From NCBI RefSeq assembly GCF_963924675.1, contig NC_089223.1:10614881-10678880 (forward strand): DNA of 64,000 nt, written 5' to 3'. This stretch comes from Phocoena phocoena (taxonomy: Eukaryota > Chordata > Mammalia > Artiodactyla > Phocoenidae). A program made the position numbers and the translations under genes. Positions 1 to 17,069 of the stretch are shown one piece after another. A model generated the notes under the pieces. It was given only the letters and a program-made list of their open reading frames with translations, was not told where the DNA came from and did not search any database. Positions within the stretch are counted from its first letter, which is position 1, and each line of letters begins with the position of its first letter.

Positions 1-31
1 TATCTATCATCTATCTATCTATCTACCTGTC
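1..31. repeat. (TATC)n microsatellite, left end cut by window
   Basis: Imperfect TATC/CTAT units open the window and decay into non-repetitive sequence by about position 40. The array may continue to the left of the window. Confidence 0.85.
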
Positions 32-319
32 ATCTGCCTCTGTATCATCTTCTACTTGCTACATTTCCCCCACTCTATCACATTATTCATTTGATCATTA
101 GAGATTAGGTTAGTACAGAGATTACTAAATCATTTTGGCTGTTAATTAAAATCCTGACCATTTAAGGCTAGTCACAAATTGATGTTATAAAAACTTTACC
201 TTGATGTGATTAGATATAAGAAAATTACCAATGGCTCATAATTTCTTTTATTTCTATGTTATGGAACATAAATAGTTGTCTTTTTATTTTAATAAGAATT
301 TCTAGGTGTTTGATAATTT

Positions 320-944
320 TTAAATTAATAAACTTTATTTTTTATAGTTTTATGTTCACAGCAAAATTGTTTGGAAAGTACAGCGAATTCTCATATACGC
401 CCATTCCCACACATGTCCAACCTCCCCCCACTATGAACATCTGTACTACGATGGTATGTTTGTTACAATCAATGAACATACATTGACATATCATTATCAC
501 CCCAAATCATTAATTTATATTAGGATTCACTCTTGGCATTGTACATTCTGTGGATTTTAACAAATGTACAGTAACATGTCTCCATTGTAATATCATACAG
601 AATAGTTTCATCGTTCTAAAAATCCTCTGTACTCTGCCTATTTACCCCTCCCCCTCCCCCTTAACCCCTTGTAATCACTGCTCCTTTTGTTGTTTCCATA
701 GATTTGTCTTTTCCTTAAGGTCATATAGTTGGAATCATACAGTATGTAGCCTTTTCAGGTTGGCTTCTTTCACTTAGAAATATGCATTTAAATTTCCTTC
801 ATGTCTTTTCATGGCTGGAAAGCTCATTTCTTTTCAGCACTGAATAATATTCCAGTGTTTGTACGTACCACAGTTTTGTTTATGCATTCACTTACTGAAG
901 GTCATGTTGGTTGCTTCTAAGTTTTGGCAATTATTTCTATATTG
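320..944 (-). mobile_element. Old L1 (L1M-like) 3' end, left part of a split copy
   Basis: Read on the minus strand this is the 3' UTR and the very end of ORF2 of an old mammalian L1. Landmarks on the plus strand are the TTATGTTCACAGCAAAATTG-like block near 348, the GTTGGAATCATACAGTATGT block at 729-748 and the TGAATAATATTCCA block at 841. No reading frame survives. It breaks off at about 944, where the younger L1 begins. The matching old element probably resumes at 6853, but about 0.5 kb of ORF2 is missing between the two halves. Confidence 0.8.
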
Positions 945-1149
945 CTTTACATTGTTGGGTTAGTTGCTCCTGTATAACAAAGCGAATCAGCTATATGTAT
1001 ACATATATCCCCATATCCTCTTCCTCTTGCGTCTCCCTCGTACCCTCCCTATCTCACCCGTCTAGGTGGTCACAAAGCACCGAGCTGATCTCCCTATGCT
1101 ATGTGGCTGCTTCCCACTAGCTATCTATTTTACATTTGGTAGTGTACAT

Positions 1150-4975
<3,826 letters not shown>

Positions 4976-4979
4976 GGGT

Positions 4980-5965
4980 TGTTTTTGTAGGTCCTTTTCT
5001 TGTCTTGTGTTTCCCACTTAGAGAAGTTCCTTTAGCATTTGTTGTAGAGCTGGTTTTGTGGTGCTGAATTCTCTTAGCTTTTGCTTGTCTGTAAAGCTTT
5101 TGATTTCTCTGTCGAATCTGAATGAGATCCTTGCCAGGTAGAGTAATCTTGGTTGTACATTCTTCCCTTTCTTTCTTTGCTTTAAATATATCTTGCCACT
5201 CCTTTCTGGCTTGTAGAGTTTCTGCTGAGAAATCAGCTGTTAACCTTATGGGAGTTCCCTTGTATGTTGTCATTTTTCCTTGTTGCTTTTATTAATTTTT
5301 CTTTGTCTTTAATTTTTGTCAGTTTGATTTCTCTGTGTCTTGGCATGCTTCTCCTTGGGTTTATCCTGCCTGGGACTCTCTGCACTTCCTGGATTTGGGT
5401 GGCTATTTCCTTTCCCCTGTTAGGGAAGTTTCAACTATAATCTTTTCAAATATTTTCTCGGGTCCTTCTCTCTCTCTTCTCCTTCTGGGATGCTTATAAT
5501 GTGAATGTTGGTGTATTTAATGTTGTCTCTTTAACAAGGTCTCTTAGGCTCTCTTCATTTCTTTTCATTCTTTTTTCTATATTCTGTTCCACGGCAGTGA
5601 ATTCCACCCTTCTGCCTTCCAGGTCACTTATCCGTTCTTCTGCCTCAGCTATTCTTCTATTTATTCCTTCTTGTATATTTTTCATTTCAGTTATTGTATT
5701 GTTCATTTCCGTTTGTTTGTTCTTTAGTTTTTCTAGGTGTTTGTTCTTTAATTCTCTTAGGTCTTTGTGAAACATTTCCTGCATCTTCTCGATTTTTGCC
5801 TCTATTCTTTTTTGCAAGGTTCTGGATGATCTTCACTATCATTATTCTGAATTATTTTTCTGGAAGGTTGCCTAGCTCCGCTTCATTTAGTTGTTTTTCT
5901 GGGGTTTTATCGTGTTCCTTCATCTGGAACATAATACTGTGCCTTTTCAGTTTGTCTATCTTTCT
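4980..5965 (-). pseudogene. L1 ORF1 relic (coiled-coil RNA-binding chaperone)
   Basis: ORF1 protein normally forms a trimer that packages L1 RNA in the cytoplasm. Here the coiled-coil part is readable at 5494-5817, with heptad-like runs such as KIEKMQEMFHKDLRELKNK and an EERISDLEGR segment. The C-terminal part (KGTPIRLTADFSAETLQARK) lies in another frame near 5130-5273. The expected start codon near 5962 reads CTG on the coding strand instead of the ATG seen in the copy at 50947. The product would not be made. Boundaries are approximate because the frame is broken. Confidence 0.75.
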
Positions 5966-5989
5966 GTGAATGTGGTTTTCATTCCACAG

Positions 5990-6852
5990 GCTGTAGGATT
6001 GTAGTTCTTGCTTCTGCTGTCTGTCCTCTGGTGGATGAGGCTATCTAAGAGGCTTGTGCAAGCTTCCCGATGGGAGGGACTGGTGGTGGGTAGAGCTGGT
6101 TGTTGCTCTGGTGGGCAGAGCTCAGTAAAACTTTAATCTGCTTGTCTTCTGATGGGTGGCACTGAGATCCCTCTCTGTTGGTTGGTTGGCTTGAGGTGAC
6201 CCAGCACTCTTTGGTGGGGCTAATGGTGGACTCTGGGAGGGCTCACACCAAGGAGTACTTCCCAGAACTTCTGCTGCCAGTGTCCATGTCCCCATGGTAA
6301 GCCACAGCTGCCCCTGCCTCTGCAGGAGAGCCTCCACCACTAGCAGGTAGGTCTGGTTCAGTCTCCTACGGGGTTACTGCTCCTTCCCCCTGGGTCCTGA
6401 TGCTCACACTGCTTTGTGTGTGCCCTCCAAGAATGGAGACTCCTCCAAGAGTGGAGGCTCCCCCAGTCCTGTCGAAGTCCTGCAATCAAATCCCACTAGC
6501 CTTCAAAGTCTGATTCTCTGGGAATTCCTCTTCCCCTTGCCAGACCCCCAGGTTTGGAAGCCTGACGTGGGGCTGAGAACCTTCACTCCAGTGGGTGGAC
6601 TTCTGTGGTATAATTGTTCTCCAGTTTGTGAATCACCTACCCAGTTGTTATGGGATTTGATTTTATTGTGATTGCGTCCTGTCTACTGTTTTGTTGCAGC
6701 TTCTCCTTTGTCTTTGGTTATGGGGTATCTTTCTTGGTGAGTTCCAGTGTCTTCCTGTCGATGATTGTTCAGCAGTTAGTTTTGATTCTGGGGCTCTCAC
6801 AAGAGTGAGTGAGCACATGTCCTTCTACTCTGCCATCTTGAACCAATCTCCA
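5990..6852 (-). promoter_or_regulatory. L1 5' UTR (internal promoter region)
   Basis: This GC-richer block of about 0.86 kb is upstream of ORF1 on the minus strand and matches the 5' UTRs at 38517-39409 and 50037-50946. In L1 this region holds the internal RNA polymerase II promoter, beginning at the CAAGATGG block. Its activity here is unknown. Confidence 0.75.
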
Positions 6853-8660
6853 GATGTCTTTTGCAAACATGTTCTTCCAGTCTGTGGCTTGGCTTCTCCT
6901 TCACTTGGCATTGACTTTTATAGAAAAGAAATTTTTAATTTTAATTAAGTCCAACTTACCAATTGTTTCTTTCATGGATTGTGCTGCTGGTATTGAAACT
7001 AAAAAGTCATTGCCATACCCAAGATCATCTAGGTAGTCTACTGTGTTATCTTCTAGGAGGTTTTATAGTTTTGCATTTTACACTTAGATCTGTGATTCAT
7101 TTTCAGTTAATTAGTATGTAGGATGTAAGGTCCAGTTGGCCCAGCAACTTTTGTTGAAATGACTCTCTTTCCTCCTTTGTATTGTCTTTGCTCCCTTGTC
7201 AAAGATCAATTGAGTATATATACATGGGTCTATTTCTGGACTCTCTATTCTGTTCCATTATGTTTAGTTGTCTGTTCTTTTGCCCATACCACACTATCAT
7301 CTTGATTAATGTAGCTTTGTAGTAAGTGTTGAATTTGGGTAGTGTCATTCCTCTGGCTTTGTTCTTTGACTTCAATATTGAGTTGGCTATTCTGGGTTTT
7401 TTGCCTCTCCATATAAGCTTTAGAATCAGTTTGGTGATATCCATAAAATAACCTGCTGGGACTTTGATTGCAGTCTATAGATCAGGTTAGGAAGTACTGA
7501 CATTTTGACCATATTGAGTCTTCCTATCCATGAACATGGAATATCTCTATTTGTTTAGTTTTTGTTTAATATGTTTTATCAAAGTGTTTTTGTTTTCCTC
7601 TTAGAGATCTTGGACATATGTTTTTTTAGATTTGTACCTAACAGTTTCATTTTTGGAGCACGAATGTAACTGATACTGTGTTTTTAGTTTCAAATTCCAT
7701 TTGTCCATTGCTAATATATAGGAAAGCAATTGGCTTTTATACATTACCCTTGTATCTTGCAATGTTGCTATAGTCAGTTATTAGTTCCAAATGTTTTTTT
7801 GTCAGTTATGTTGGATTTTCTATATACATGAGCATGCCATCTGTGAACAAAGACAGTTTTATTTCTTACTTTCCAGTCAGTATTCCTTCCCCCCCTCTCA
7901 ATTTCATGTCTTATTGCATTAGCTAGAACTTCCAGTATGATGTTGAAATGTGGTGATGAGCGAGTACATCCTTTTCTTGTTCCTGATCTTAATGAGAAAG
8001 TTTCAGGTTTCTTAGTATTAAGTATGATGTTAACTATAGTTTTTTAATCAATTTTTTAATCAAATGTTCTCCTCTTCCCAGTATGCTGAGTTTTTTGTTT
8101 TTTATGTTGAAAGGTGGTTAGAGTTTATCAAGTGTTTTTTCTGTACCTATTGATATGTTCAAGATTCTTTAGCCTAATATGATGGATTTCATTAACTGAC
8201 TTTCAAACCAGTCTTGCATACCTGGGCTAAGTCTCACTTGGTCATGGAGTATAATTCATTTTATATATTGTTGGAATTTGTTAAGGATTTTGGCATCTAT
8301 GTTCATGAGAGATATTGGTGTATAATTTTTTTTTCTCTAATGTTTATCTGGTTTTGATATCAGTGTAATGCTAACCTCATAAAATTAGTTAGTTAGGAAG
8401 TATTTCTGCTGCTTCTATCCTCTGAAAAAATATTGTAGAAAATTGGTATAATTTTTTCTTTAAATATTTAGTGGAATTCATCTGTGAACTTATCTGGGTG
8501 TTCTGGTGCTCTCTCTTTTGGAAGATTATTAATTATTGATTCAAGTTCTATAATGGATATAGGCCTATTCACATTGCAGAAGTCACATAAGAAGAAATAG
8601 ACTGTGTCTTTACAGGAATTGGTCCATTTCATCTAGCTTGGCTTGAATATTTTCAGATGT
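6853..8660 (-). mobile_element. Old L1 ORF2 fragment, right part of the split copy
   Basis: Degenerate L1 ORF2 on the minus strand. A short frame at 7199-7444 still reads a recognisable L1 piece (KNKARGMTLPKFNTYYKATLIKMIVWYGQKN). Further right come reverse transcriptase core and upstream palm sequence. Position along ORF2 and age match the 320-944 fragment, so the two are probably one element split by the younger L1. About 0.5 kb of ORF2 3' sequence is absent between them. Confidence 0.75.
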
Positions 8661-8664
8661 GTGT

Positions 8665-8985
8665 ACCTTACCAGGTACCATTCTAAGCCCTGGGGACACA
8701 GAAAAGAACAAAAAAGATACTGTCCCTGTGTTAAATGAGCTTACATACTTGTGGGTGGAAATAGAAAATCAGTAACTGATTGATTAGCAAGATCTTTATT
8801 TGGGGGTGCTATAAAGAGAATGAGAAAGTAGGTAATTTATTCCCTTGTATTTAGAATTCAGAGAAGGTTTCTTAAGGAAGTGTATTTGTACTGAGACCTA
8901 TGTGACAAAAAGGAACTAGTTTTTCAAACTGGAAGATCTATGAGTGTAGTGGTCAAGGCAGTGTAAACTCCAAATAAAAGGTTTA
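8665..8985 (+). repeat. Ancient mammal-wide interspersed repeat (family not named)
   Basis: The sequence has the well-known order TACCAGGTACCATTCTAAG, CTGGGGACACAGA, a tgtccctgt block, AAATGAGCTTACA, then AGAGAAGGTTTCTTAAGGAAG and ACTGAGACCTATGTGA. The same series of blocks recurs at 20590-21330, 31110-31285, 38130-38502 with 41085-41780, 57110-57210 and 62280-62690, always on the plus strand. I recognise the consensus but not its database name. Confidence 0.55.
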
Positions 8986-8989
8986 CTGT

Positions 8990-11900
8990 GGAATCAACTT
9001 GGCATAGTAAAACAAAAGAAAGAAGGTCATGTATGTGGAGTGTATTACAGATAGTTATGTTTTTACATCTGTAATGTTTAGTTTTCCATGAGGTTCAAAC
9101 ATTCTAGGTTTAAGAAAAATATCCTCTAAATATATATTAAACTTTCGTGGCCTCAGACCATTCAGACACCCTACAGTTAACACCATATAATTATTTCTTA
9201 AATAATAAGTACAATAAAAGTTACCTATAAAATACATAATATTTAGAACCAGATTCAAATTATTTTATATTTCTTTGTTTTTAGTATATAGAATTCTGAT
9301 ATAAAATTAATAACATAGTATCAAAAGATAACATTAATTCACCACTGAAGATCAGGTACTAAGCTCAAAATTTTCTATGGTATATCTTATTTATCAAGTC
9401 GATTTTACTGATAGAAAAAATGGAGTCAATGAAATTAAAATAACTGGTCAAAGTTCATATCATAAAAAAAGGTAAAATTAGAATTCTTATGGTAGGCACC
9501 TTGTTTTAGATCCTTAATTTTTAAGTACAAATTTATGGTCCCTCCAGTCTGATAAACATAAATCACAGTAAGGCAAGTGATCACATTGTCAGAATTTCTA
9601 ATACTGTAATTTGATTTGAAATTCTTTTATTTTGTGACTTTGTATCTAATACAGTATTGTGCTTAATATTTTAGTATTTTCATTTATGCTATCTTATAAA
9701 TGTATATTTTGGTGTACGTGGATTGATAATTCTTTTTAATTTTATTATAAATGGGAACAAATTTGAAAAATTCTCAGTTGTGTTATAGATTTGCTAAAAG
9801 AAGTCAATTTAATATTCATTTATTTGAAATGCATTTTATAGCTAGTTTTTCTATTATCTATCTATTCCACTAAGTTTGCGCTTCTCTAACTGAAATACTC
9901 TTTGTTCTGGGATATTAGCTATATTCTTCATCTAGCTAATATGACTTTGAAATATGTATATATATACATATACGCATGTACACATGTATATATATATACA
10001 TATGAGTCATGCTGACATCACATTTTTATCAAAATTTAGGGGAAATTTATCTTTACAGTAAATTATACATCATATTATTGAATGCAAATTATGAAAAAAT
10101 TTCAAAATAAGAGATAGCAAAGAAATTTTGTGTGATAGGCAGCCCTCTCTGCCTGAACGTTTCACTCTTTTCTATCATTAAATTTATTTAGATACAAGAA
10201 TTTGAGAACTACTGCATCTAGAAATTTCTTTAATCTATGATTTACATTATTGAAGTTTTCCAAACTATTAAAAGAGGAGATGCTGAAGTTCAAAAACATT
10301 AATGTCATTAAGCAGCCATGGTTAAGTTAGTGTACAGTCTGTTTCTCCCATTATAAGATAGATGAATTGAGCAAAATAATCTATGACTTAGGTTATTATA
10401 TGTCAGACATTGGACTAAACACTATCACTAAAAAGCTCAGACTAGTTGTATTAATTAAAGTCTAATAAATATACTGGCTAGTGATGAATACAATGGATAA
10501 TATAATTCAACTGTAAAACACTAACAAACATTAATGGCATATTTTTTAAAAGAAACGACCTAATTTCTTAGATACAGAAGTAAAGCTAACCTAAGAAGAG
10601 CTATTTGGGACAAGAACAAATTTATAAGCTAGGACAAAACCTTATTAGAGACAAGGATTTCTATTTAGAATTTGTTTGTATTGTCAATCTACCTTAATTT
10701 GATCTTTTCTATTTTTATTTTTTGCAGTATATCTTATTTGGAGCAAAGTAAGATAGCACTTTGTACTCATAGAGCATGTTTCATCAGAAAGGTTAATGTG
10801 TTTTTCAAACTTATTAATTATTACATCATTCCCAGGGGCATGTAACATATTATATAGGTGAAGAAATTTATAGCTGGATTTATAAACAATTTTTCCCTAT
10901 CACATTTAGCCCATGGTAGGTGCAAAACAGAGGTTCAACTAATATGAATATAATTTGGGGAGTTGTGGGGGATCCAAATAAATATCTTCAATTAGACAAT
11001 GTTGGTTAAAAAGAGGTAAATGTGCTTCTGCATATAGTAAACAATTCATTAAGGAAGACCTGATATCTGCAGTCATTTTAACTTAATATTTTGAGAAGAA
11101 ATACAAATTAGTGACTGCTAATCCTGATTTTGATGTAATTTGGAACAGAGGGTTAAACAGTCAATTTTAAGTAAAAGTAATTAAAATCTAAATATTATTC
11201 AAATCATCTGTAAACTTTCTAGTAAAGAATCTGATCTGTTCAAAACTAATGAATCTACCCTTCTTTTAGAAGGAAGTAGGTTATCATAAAACTTACAGAA
11301 CACAGTGAAAATTCTGGTCCAAGCATTAAGAGGCAGTTAGAGTTATATTAGAATAATTTTTCATTAAAAACAAAAGAAGTGGGTGTTCAAAAATACCTAG
11401 AGAGATTATGCATTAATAATTACTTGATGAAATATGCTATATAAAAAGAAGTTTTGCTGACTTCATGATCTTAGGGGAGTTATAGGATGGACCAGCCTTC
11501 CTACTTTTAATTTAAGAATACTTTCTAAATATTGTACCAATTTTCAATTACTTTTAGGAGAAAAATGCACAGATAGTAGGTATAAATAATTCAGAAAATT
11601 AGTGTGAATGCATTATTTTAAAAGGAAAACTCATGGCTTGTTTGCATGTAAGAATTACATAAAGTGATTACAATGTTTTCTCACGAATATGTCAAAACAG
11701 GAAACTCACAAGCATTTTAAGAGTGCCATTCCTGAATCTTATCACTAGCTTATGGTGAGTCTTCTTATAAATATTTTCAACATTTTTATAATATTTTCTA
11801 TTCCTATTGCCTGTATTAAATGTCAAGAAAATAAAGTTTTTCTATGACATTTGGCCCGAAATTTTTAGAATGAGGTAGGGAGAAAAAATTACACTCAGAA

Positions 11901-12180
11901 ATTCCTTCTTGCCTCCACTGAGTTTGCCACAGAAGGTGTAGAGGGTGAAACACCAAGAATATTGTTCAAGGTTACATCAGAGCCCTTGAGTTCTGGGACA
12001 GTCTTCAGGAGCTCTCAGTTTCCCTACTTACAAGCCACTAGCTCCTTCTGTCAAATCACAACGTTTTAGTCTTTTATACAGCAGCTGCCTGGATCCAACA
12101 CTTTGTGTCTCTTCACTTAAAGTGATGAGACTGTCCAGCAGTGTTCTTACTAAAATGTGTTAGCAACATTGTATTTATTC
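8990..12180. other. AT-rich stretch with no supported gene
   Basis: I see no coding frame, RNA gene or clear repeat. Near 9953-10003 there is an alternating TATA/ATGTAC patch that is nearly self-complementary. The rest looks like unique, neutrally evolving AT-rich DNA. Confidence 0.6.
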
Positions 12181-12181
12181 A

Positions 12182-12655
12182 TCTATTTATTATTTTTTAT
12201 TGAAGTATAGTTGATTTACAATGTTGTGTTAGTTTCAGGTGTACAGCAAAGTGATTCAGTTATACATATACATATATATATATTATTTTTCAGATTCGTT
12301 TCCCTTATAGGTTATTAAAAAATATTGAGTATAGTTCCCTAGTTTGCCACTAGCTATTTTATGTTTGGTAGTGTATATATGTCCATGCCACTCTCTCACT
12401 TTGTCCCAGCTTACCCTTCCCCCTCCCTGTATCCTCAAGTCCATTCTCTAGTAGGTCTGTGTCTTTATTTCTGTGTTGCCCCTAGGTTCTTCATGACCTT
12501 TTTTTTTCTTAGATTCCATATATATGTGTTAGCATACGGTATTCCATATATATGTGTTAGCACACGGTATTTATTTTTCTCTTTCTGACTTACTTCACTC
12601 TGTATGACAGTCTCTAGGTCCATCCACCTCACTACAAATAACTCAGTTTCGTGAA
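12182..12655 (-). mobile_element. L1 3' UTR fragment, minus strand
   Basis: The block starting TTTATTGAAGTATAGTTGAT and followed by the CAAAGTGATTCAGTTATACA block is the reverse complement of the cetartiodactyl L1 3' end. It continues through the same 3' UTR as at 1130-1400 and stops in the ORF2 tail. A 28-bp tandem duplication (12513-12540 and 12541-12568) lies inside it. Confidence 0.85.
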
Positions 12656-12659
12656 GGCA

Positions 12660-12905
12660 ATCCTGCCATTAATTCATGTGTGACAACATGAATGAACCTT
12701 GAAGACATTATGCTAAGTGAAATAAGCCTGTCAGTCACAGAAAGAAAAATACTGCATGATTCCACTTACGTGAGGTATCTAAAACGGTCAAATATTGTAC
12801 ATAGAACCAAAGAGTTGAATAGTGGTTGACAGGGGCTAAGGAGAAGGGGAAATATGGAGTTACTAATCAACAGGCATAAAGTTTCAGTTAAGAAATCATT
12901 CAAAT
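12660..12905 (+). mobile_element. Old L1 3' end, plus strand
   Basis: The sequence reads ACAACATGAATGAACCTTGA, then ATGCTAAGTGAAATAAGCC, TGATTCCACTTA and a GGTTGACAGGGGCTAAGG-type block. This is the end of ORF2 and the start of the 3' UTR of an older L1. It abuts the opposite-strand L1 fragment to the left. Confidence 0.75.
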
Positions 12906-14370
12906 AATCAGAAATTATCTTCCTTATCTTTAATGAGGTAAGTTTACCTCATCGTGTGGCTATCAAATAGTTCTTTACAGGAGCAGAAGTGCCAGCTCTA
13001 CGTTTCTTTCTTTGCTTTTAGTATACAGTGATTGTGCAAGTCGACATGTGTTCGGTTAAGTATGTGTCATGTTATTTCGTATTAACTAAACTTACAGAAT
13101 TTGTGCCCTTGTCAACCTTTCTGTGCCTCTGTTTGCTGGAGCCACTTAAAGCACATGGCATGATGGTTATTACCTAAAGAGATGAAGTAAAGGTTTGGGA
13201 TGCCAATCTTGATTTCCTTCTTATAAAAATAATTTAAGATTCTAATATTGTCTTCCTTTCCCATACTAGTTCACCTTGAGCACCCTCCAGCATTCCCCAG
13301 AGAAACTTAAAAGCCTGAATAATTGGCTTCATATTGTCAGCTGTCGTCTATGTTCTTTTGGCTGTGGAGTGAAACAAGGTTTTGTAGTCTGCAAGGTTAA
13401 CACTCTCATGATGTAGGTAATGGTTTTCTCTCAGGAATCTTCCTAACAATTTTCTTAGCACTGGGCTTAATACTTGAGCTTACTAAAATGAATTTACTAA
13501 TCCATCTGTTACTTTTATTTGAATTCAGGGGACTAGATATTATAATTCTGGATTCCTTTTTATTTATGAATTTATATTTTCCAAAGAACATATGAAAATC
13601 AAATTCCAGTTATTGCCAAGGGAGATCCTAGTTGCTTTTGAAAATTTTGCAAATAAATTATTAAAATAATGCTGAGTCATACATGTTTTACCAATTCTAA
13701 AAACAATAATATTATCATGTAATCATTCTCATTCATGTTATTTTATGAACCATTATTATAGGAACAGCCTCCTATACTTTTAATGCAACTTATACATTTT
13801 TATAAATAGTATCATATTTTAACATTTTTGAGAGTTATTGACCTAAATGGAAACGTCTCATTCTATCACTCTGTGTTTTGGCCAGTGGGTATCATTAGCA
13901 AAAGTAAAGAAAGAAGGAAAGACTGAAAATGTAAAACACTAGAAGAAATATAACAAATTAAATTTTAACATTATTGCCCTCATCAGCAAAAGGTTACTAC
14001 CTGGAACAAATCAATTGATAGATGGATAGATGAATTGACAGAGGAATGAGTAAATAAATAAATGTTCAAAATGCTAGATGCATATACTTTAGTCACTCAA
14101 ATTAACAAAAAATGTTTCATTTTATAAAAAGTCCCATTTTTCTCACTGGTACCAAAGCAAAATCAGCTGTATAATTTAGAAGTTTAGTTGATTTTGCTCT
14201 CACATAATTTCTATTTCTTCCTCAGTTTATCTAATAAAACATTTAGTTCTTTGTATATTATTTTTGGAAAACGTTAAACGGAAACATTTGAGCAGTATCA
14301 CCAAATAGACAATTTTTCTGTTGAAGCTTAATTATCTGGCATTGATATTGGGTTTAAAAGATAGCAGGTA
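12906..14370. other. Unique AT-rich stretch with no supported gene
   Basis: Only short chance frames are present. A minus-strand frame at 13406-13591 (61 residues) has no recognisable motif. The remaining sequence looks non-coding. Confidence 0.55.
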
Positions 14371-14505
14371 ATTAATAATAAAATGTTGAATACATGGATC
14401 ATTCCATATACCTTAAGTATACCTTAATATCACTATTCTCTAATTAATAATTAAATGTTGGATACATGGATTATTTCATATACCTTAAATATACCTTAAT
14501 ATCAC
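14371..14505. repeat. Tandem duplication, 63-bp unit, period 72 bp
   Basis: Unit 14371-14433 and unit 14443-14505 align along their whole length with only a few substitutions. Both contain ATGTTG, ATACATGGAT and TATACCTTAATATCAC. This is an old local duplication of unique sequence. Confidence 0.9.
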
Positions 14506-14574
14506 AAGAAACTACTCCTAACTGAAAGAACGTTTGTTCATTTATATCTGGATGGCTAAATCAAAACTTCATAA

Positions 14575-14690
14575 GCTCAAGGAGCAGTTCGTCTTTGTTC
14601 CTTGCCATATGTTTAATGCCCAACAACACAGTGCCTGGCAAAGAGTAGCCATTGGTGTATATTTACTAAACGAACAAATGCTTAGGCCCC
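14575..14690 (+). mobile_element. L2 LINE 3' end fragment
   Basis: The sequence contains TCAAGGAGCAG, CTTTGTTCCTTG, CACAGTGCCTGGCA and a degenerate ATATTTACTAAACGAAC end. This is the usual order of the mammal-wide L2 3' terminus. Confidence 0.6.
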
Positions 14691-14983
14691 AAAAGTAACT
14701 GAAGTAAGTTATTCAACTACTTACGATTAGAGTACTTTCTGCGTGAACTGACCACATTTGTAAGCTACTCCAGTCAATTTTATTTGTTAATTCATTATGC
14801 TCAGGTTACTTCACATGACACCTATGGAGGCAGCAACATATGGACCATTAGAAATAAAGGAAAAGCATCAGAGCTATTCTACCCATTAGATATTTCAGGC
14901 TTAATGCTAGTACTTATGAATTTTCAAGGACCTATACAAATAGTTGATGTCTGAAAACTACTTATTTCAAATATGAAAACAAA

Positions 14984-15006
14984 ACTACACACACACACAC
15001 ATATAT
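14984..15006. repeat. Short (CA)n followed by (TA)n
   Basis: A run of about eight CA units followed by ATATAT. Confidence 0.85.
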
Positions 15007-15249
15007 AACTTACACTTAAATGTATTTGGGGACCTCCAAAACTCCAAGTCATCTCTCTCCTGGCCTACAGTAATAGCTTACTAATTCTTTCTTCTCACTC
15101 TAACCTTGTAGATCTACCCTCTTTACAGGAACCAAAAGCATTTTTTCAAAATGTTGTGTCTTATCCCATCATTGTTCTGCTTCAGATTATCCTGTACTTT
15201 AATATAATTACTATAATATAATTACAATGGAAGACAATCTTTATTGTGA

Positions 15250-15712
15250 GCCTAAGTGATTACCCTTCTGAATACTTTTCTGACCTTGTTCTCTACAACA
15301 TTCCCCCACATCCTCCTCTGCTCACACACTGGTATTCACGTTTGGCTCTGAGGTCTTTAACATACTATTTGCTTTTACTGGGATTCTTTCTCCTTAGATG
15401 ATTATATGGCTGCCTCTACTCATAAGTTAGGTTTCAAGTTAAAATGTACTTCCTTTGAGGGGATTTCTCTGACTACTCAACTAAATTAGCATTTGTCCCT
15501 TTATTTAGTCATTCAAAAGCTCCTTTTGTTTATTCATTTTCTTTATAGCCTTTAGCAGTATAGGAACGGATTATTTATAGATTATTCTCTCTCTCCCCTA
15601 CATAGAATGTAAGGTCCAGGAGGGGCAAAGTTTGGTCTGGTTCACAGTTGCTAAAATAATGCCTGAAATTTAATAGGAGCTCAATAAATATTTTTTGTCT
15701 AAAAAATTGAAC
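15250..15712 (+). mobile_element. L2 LINE 3' end
   Basis: The recognisable terminal blocks are AGAATGTAAGGTCCAGGAGG, AATGCCTGAAATTTAATAGG and AGCTCAATAAATATTTTTTG. The upstream 350 bp fit the L2 3' part but are degenerate. Confidence 0.65.
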
Positions 15713-16865
15713 ATATAATAAATAGGTTTTAAACTCTGGCCACAGGATAAGAGTAATTATTTCTAATGTTTAAATATTTTTTGATTTCCCTGTATCTGTA
15801 TATAGCCACTTGTAAATGCTCAAAAGGAGCATTCTGATTCACATATATTCCTTACAGAGATTTCTTCCACGGGATGTAGCATGGATGTAATTTAACTATA
15901 TATTTAGTAAAACTATCTGTAGGGCCACATTTATTTATATATGATTATATAGTTTTACATCTCATTTTATCTGACCTCATGAATGCAGTTTCCCTGTTTA
16001 TTTAAGATTTGGCTAAACTAGATCTCATGTATATAAGGGAACTGGTAATTTTAATAAGGATTGTACTGCGCTAATGATGTTTGAAAACGTCTAGAAGATA
16101 GAGTTAATATTACTTATCTAAGTTGTTTTTTTCTCTCTGCCACTAAAGTTCAAAATCTTGGATTTAACTCTAAGATATTTAGAAGTTAACATACCATTAT
16201 TTTCTGGAGACATTTTCTCTGAAGTATAGGGTCTTTCAAAATTGGGAACTCTTTTCCATCTTTAAAATAGTATTATTGTAATGCTGCCCTTAAAAAATTC
16301 TCAAAGTAGAACTTAGGTAACATTTTTTCCCCTGTAGTCTGTATTAAGTATCATTGTTTTCAGAGTATTCTACTTCAAGCTGTTCTTTGTGCCCTATATA
16401 GCATAAGGGTTTATCTTCTTTCCATGATCCACCTCTTGCAAAGAGAGCAGCTGTTGTCCTGTAAAAGATGCCAAATTTAAACTCTGAGCACCTGGAGGTA
16501 GGACAGCCCCTACTGAAGGCCCTCATTTCCAGAAATCTGTGCCTAAACTGGTTAAGAAAAGAAGACCTAGTTAAGTTAATGGTGCATGAGTCTTACATCA
16601 AATATATCCTACTTGGATAGGATATTAACTATCTTCCCAGAAGCACAAGTATAGTAACTGGAACTCTCAGTTAATTGTGCTGCCTTTCATATAAGTAGAG
16701 TCATTCAGAAAGGTTTGATTTAGAGGTCTCAGAGAAACCAGGGTTCAGATCAGTCCTGTCATGCTATGTGTGGAGGCAGAACATACACAACTCTGATGCC
16801 TCCATCTGCTTCTCTGCACTATACACAAAAATATACAGCTCCCTGCAATTAAAAGCATTTACCTG
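15713..16865. other. AT-rich stretch with no supported gene
   Basis: No coding, RNA or clear repeat signal. A 60-residue minus-strand frame at 16344-16526 has no recognisable features. Confidence 0.55.
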
Positions 16866-16868
<3 letters not shown>

Positions 16869-16908
<40 letters not shown>

Positions 16909-16922
16909 GGAGAGAGAGAGAG
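16869..16922. repeat. (GT)18 microsatellite with adjoining (GA)n
   Basis: Eighteen GT units at 16869-16904 are followed by AGAGGGAGAGAGAGAGAG. This is a likely polymorphic marker. Confidence 0.95.
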
Positions 16923-17069
16923 TCATTGATGCAGGCAGGTGTTTCTTTTTCATTTGTGGAACTCTCTTTCTCTCTGCTATTGAGTTACATTTCAAGATTT
17001 CTTGATAATAGAAACAAGGTCCCAGTTTCACCTATGTATAAAACTGATACAGGTAGTAAGCAAACATCC

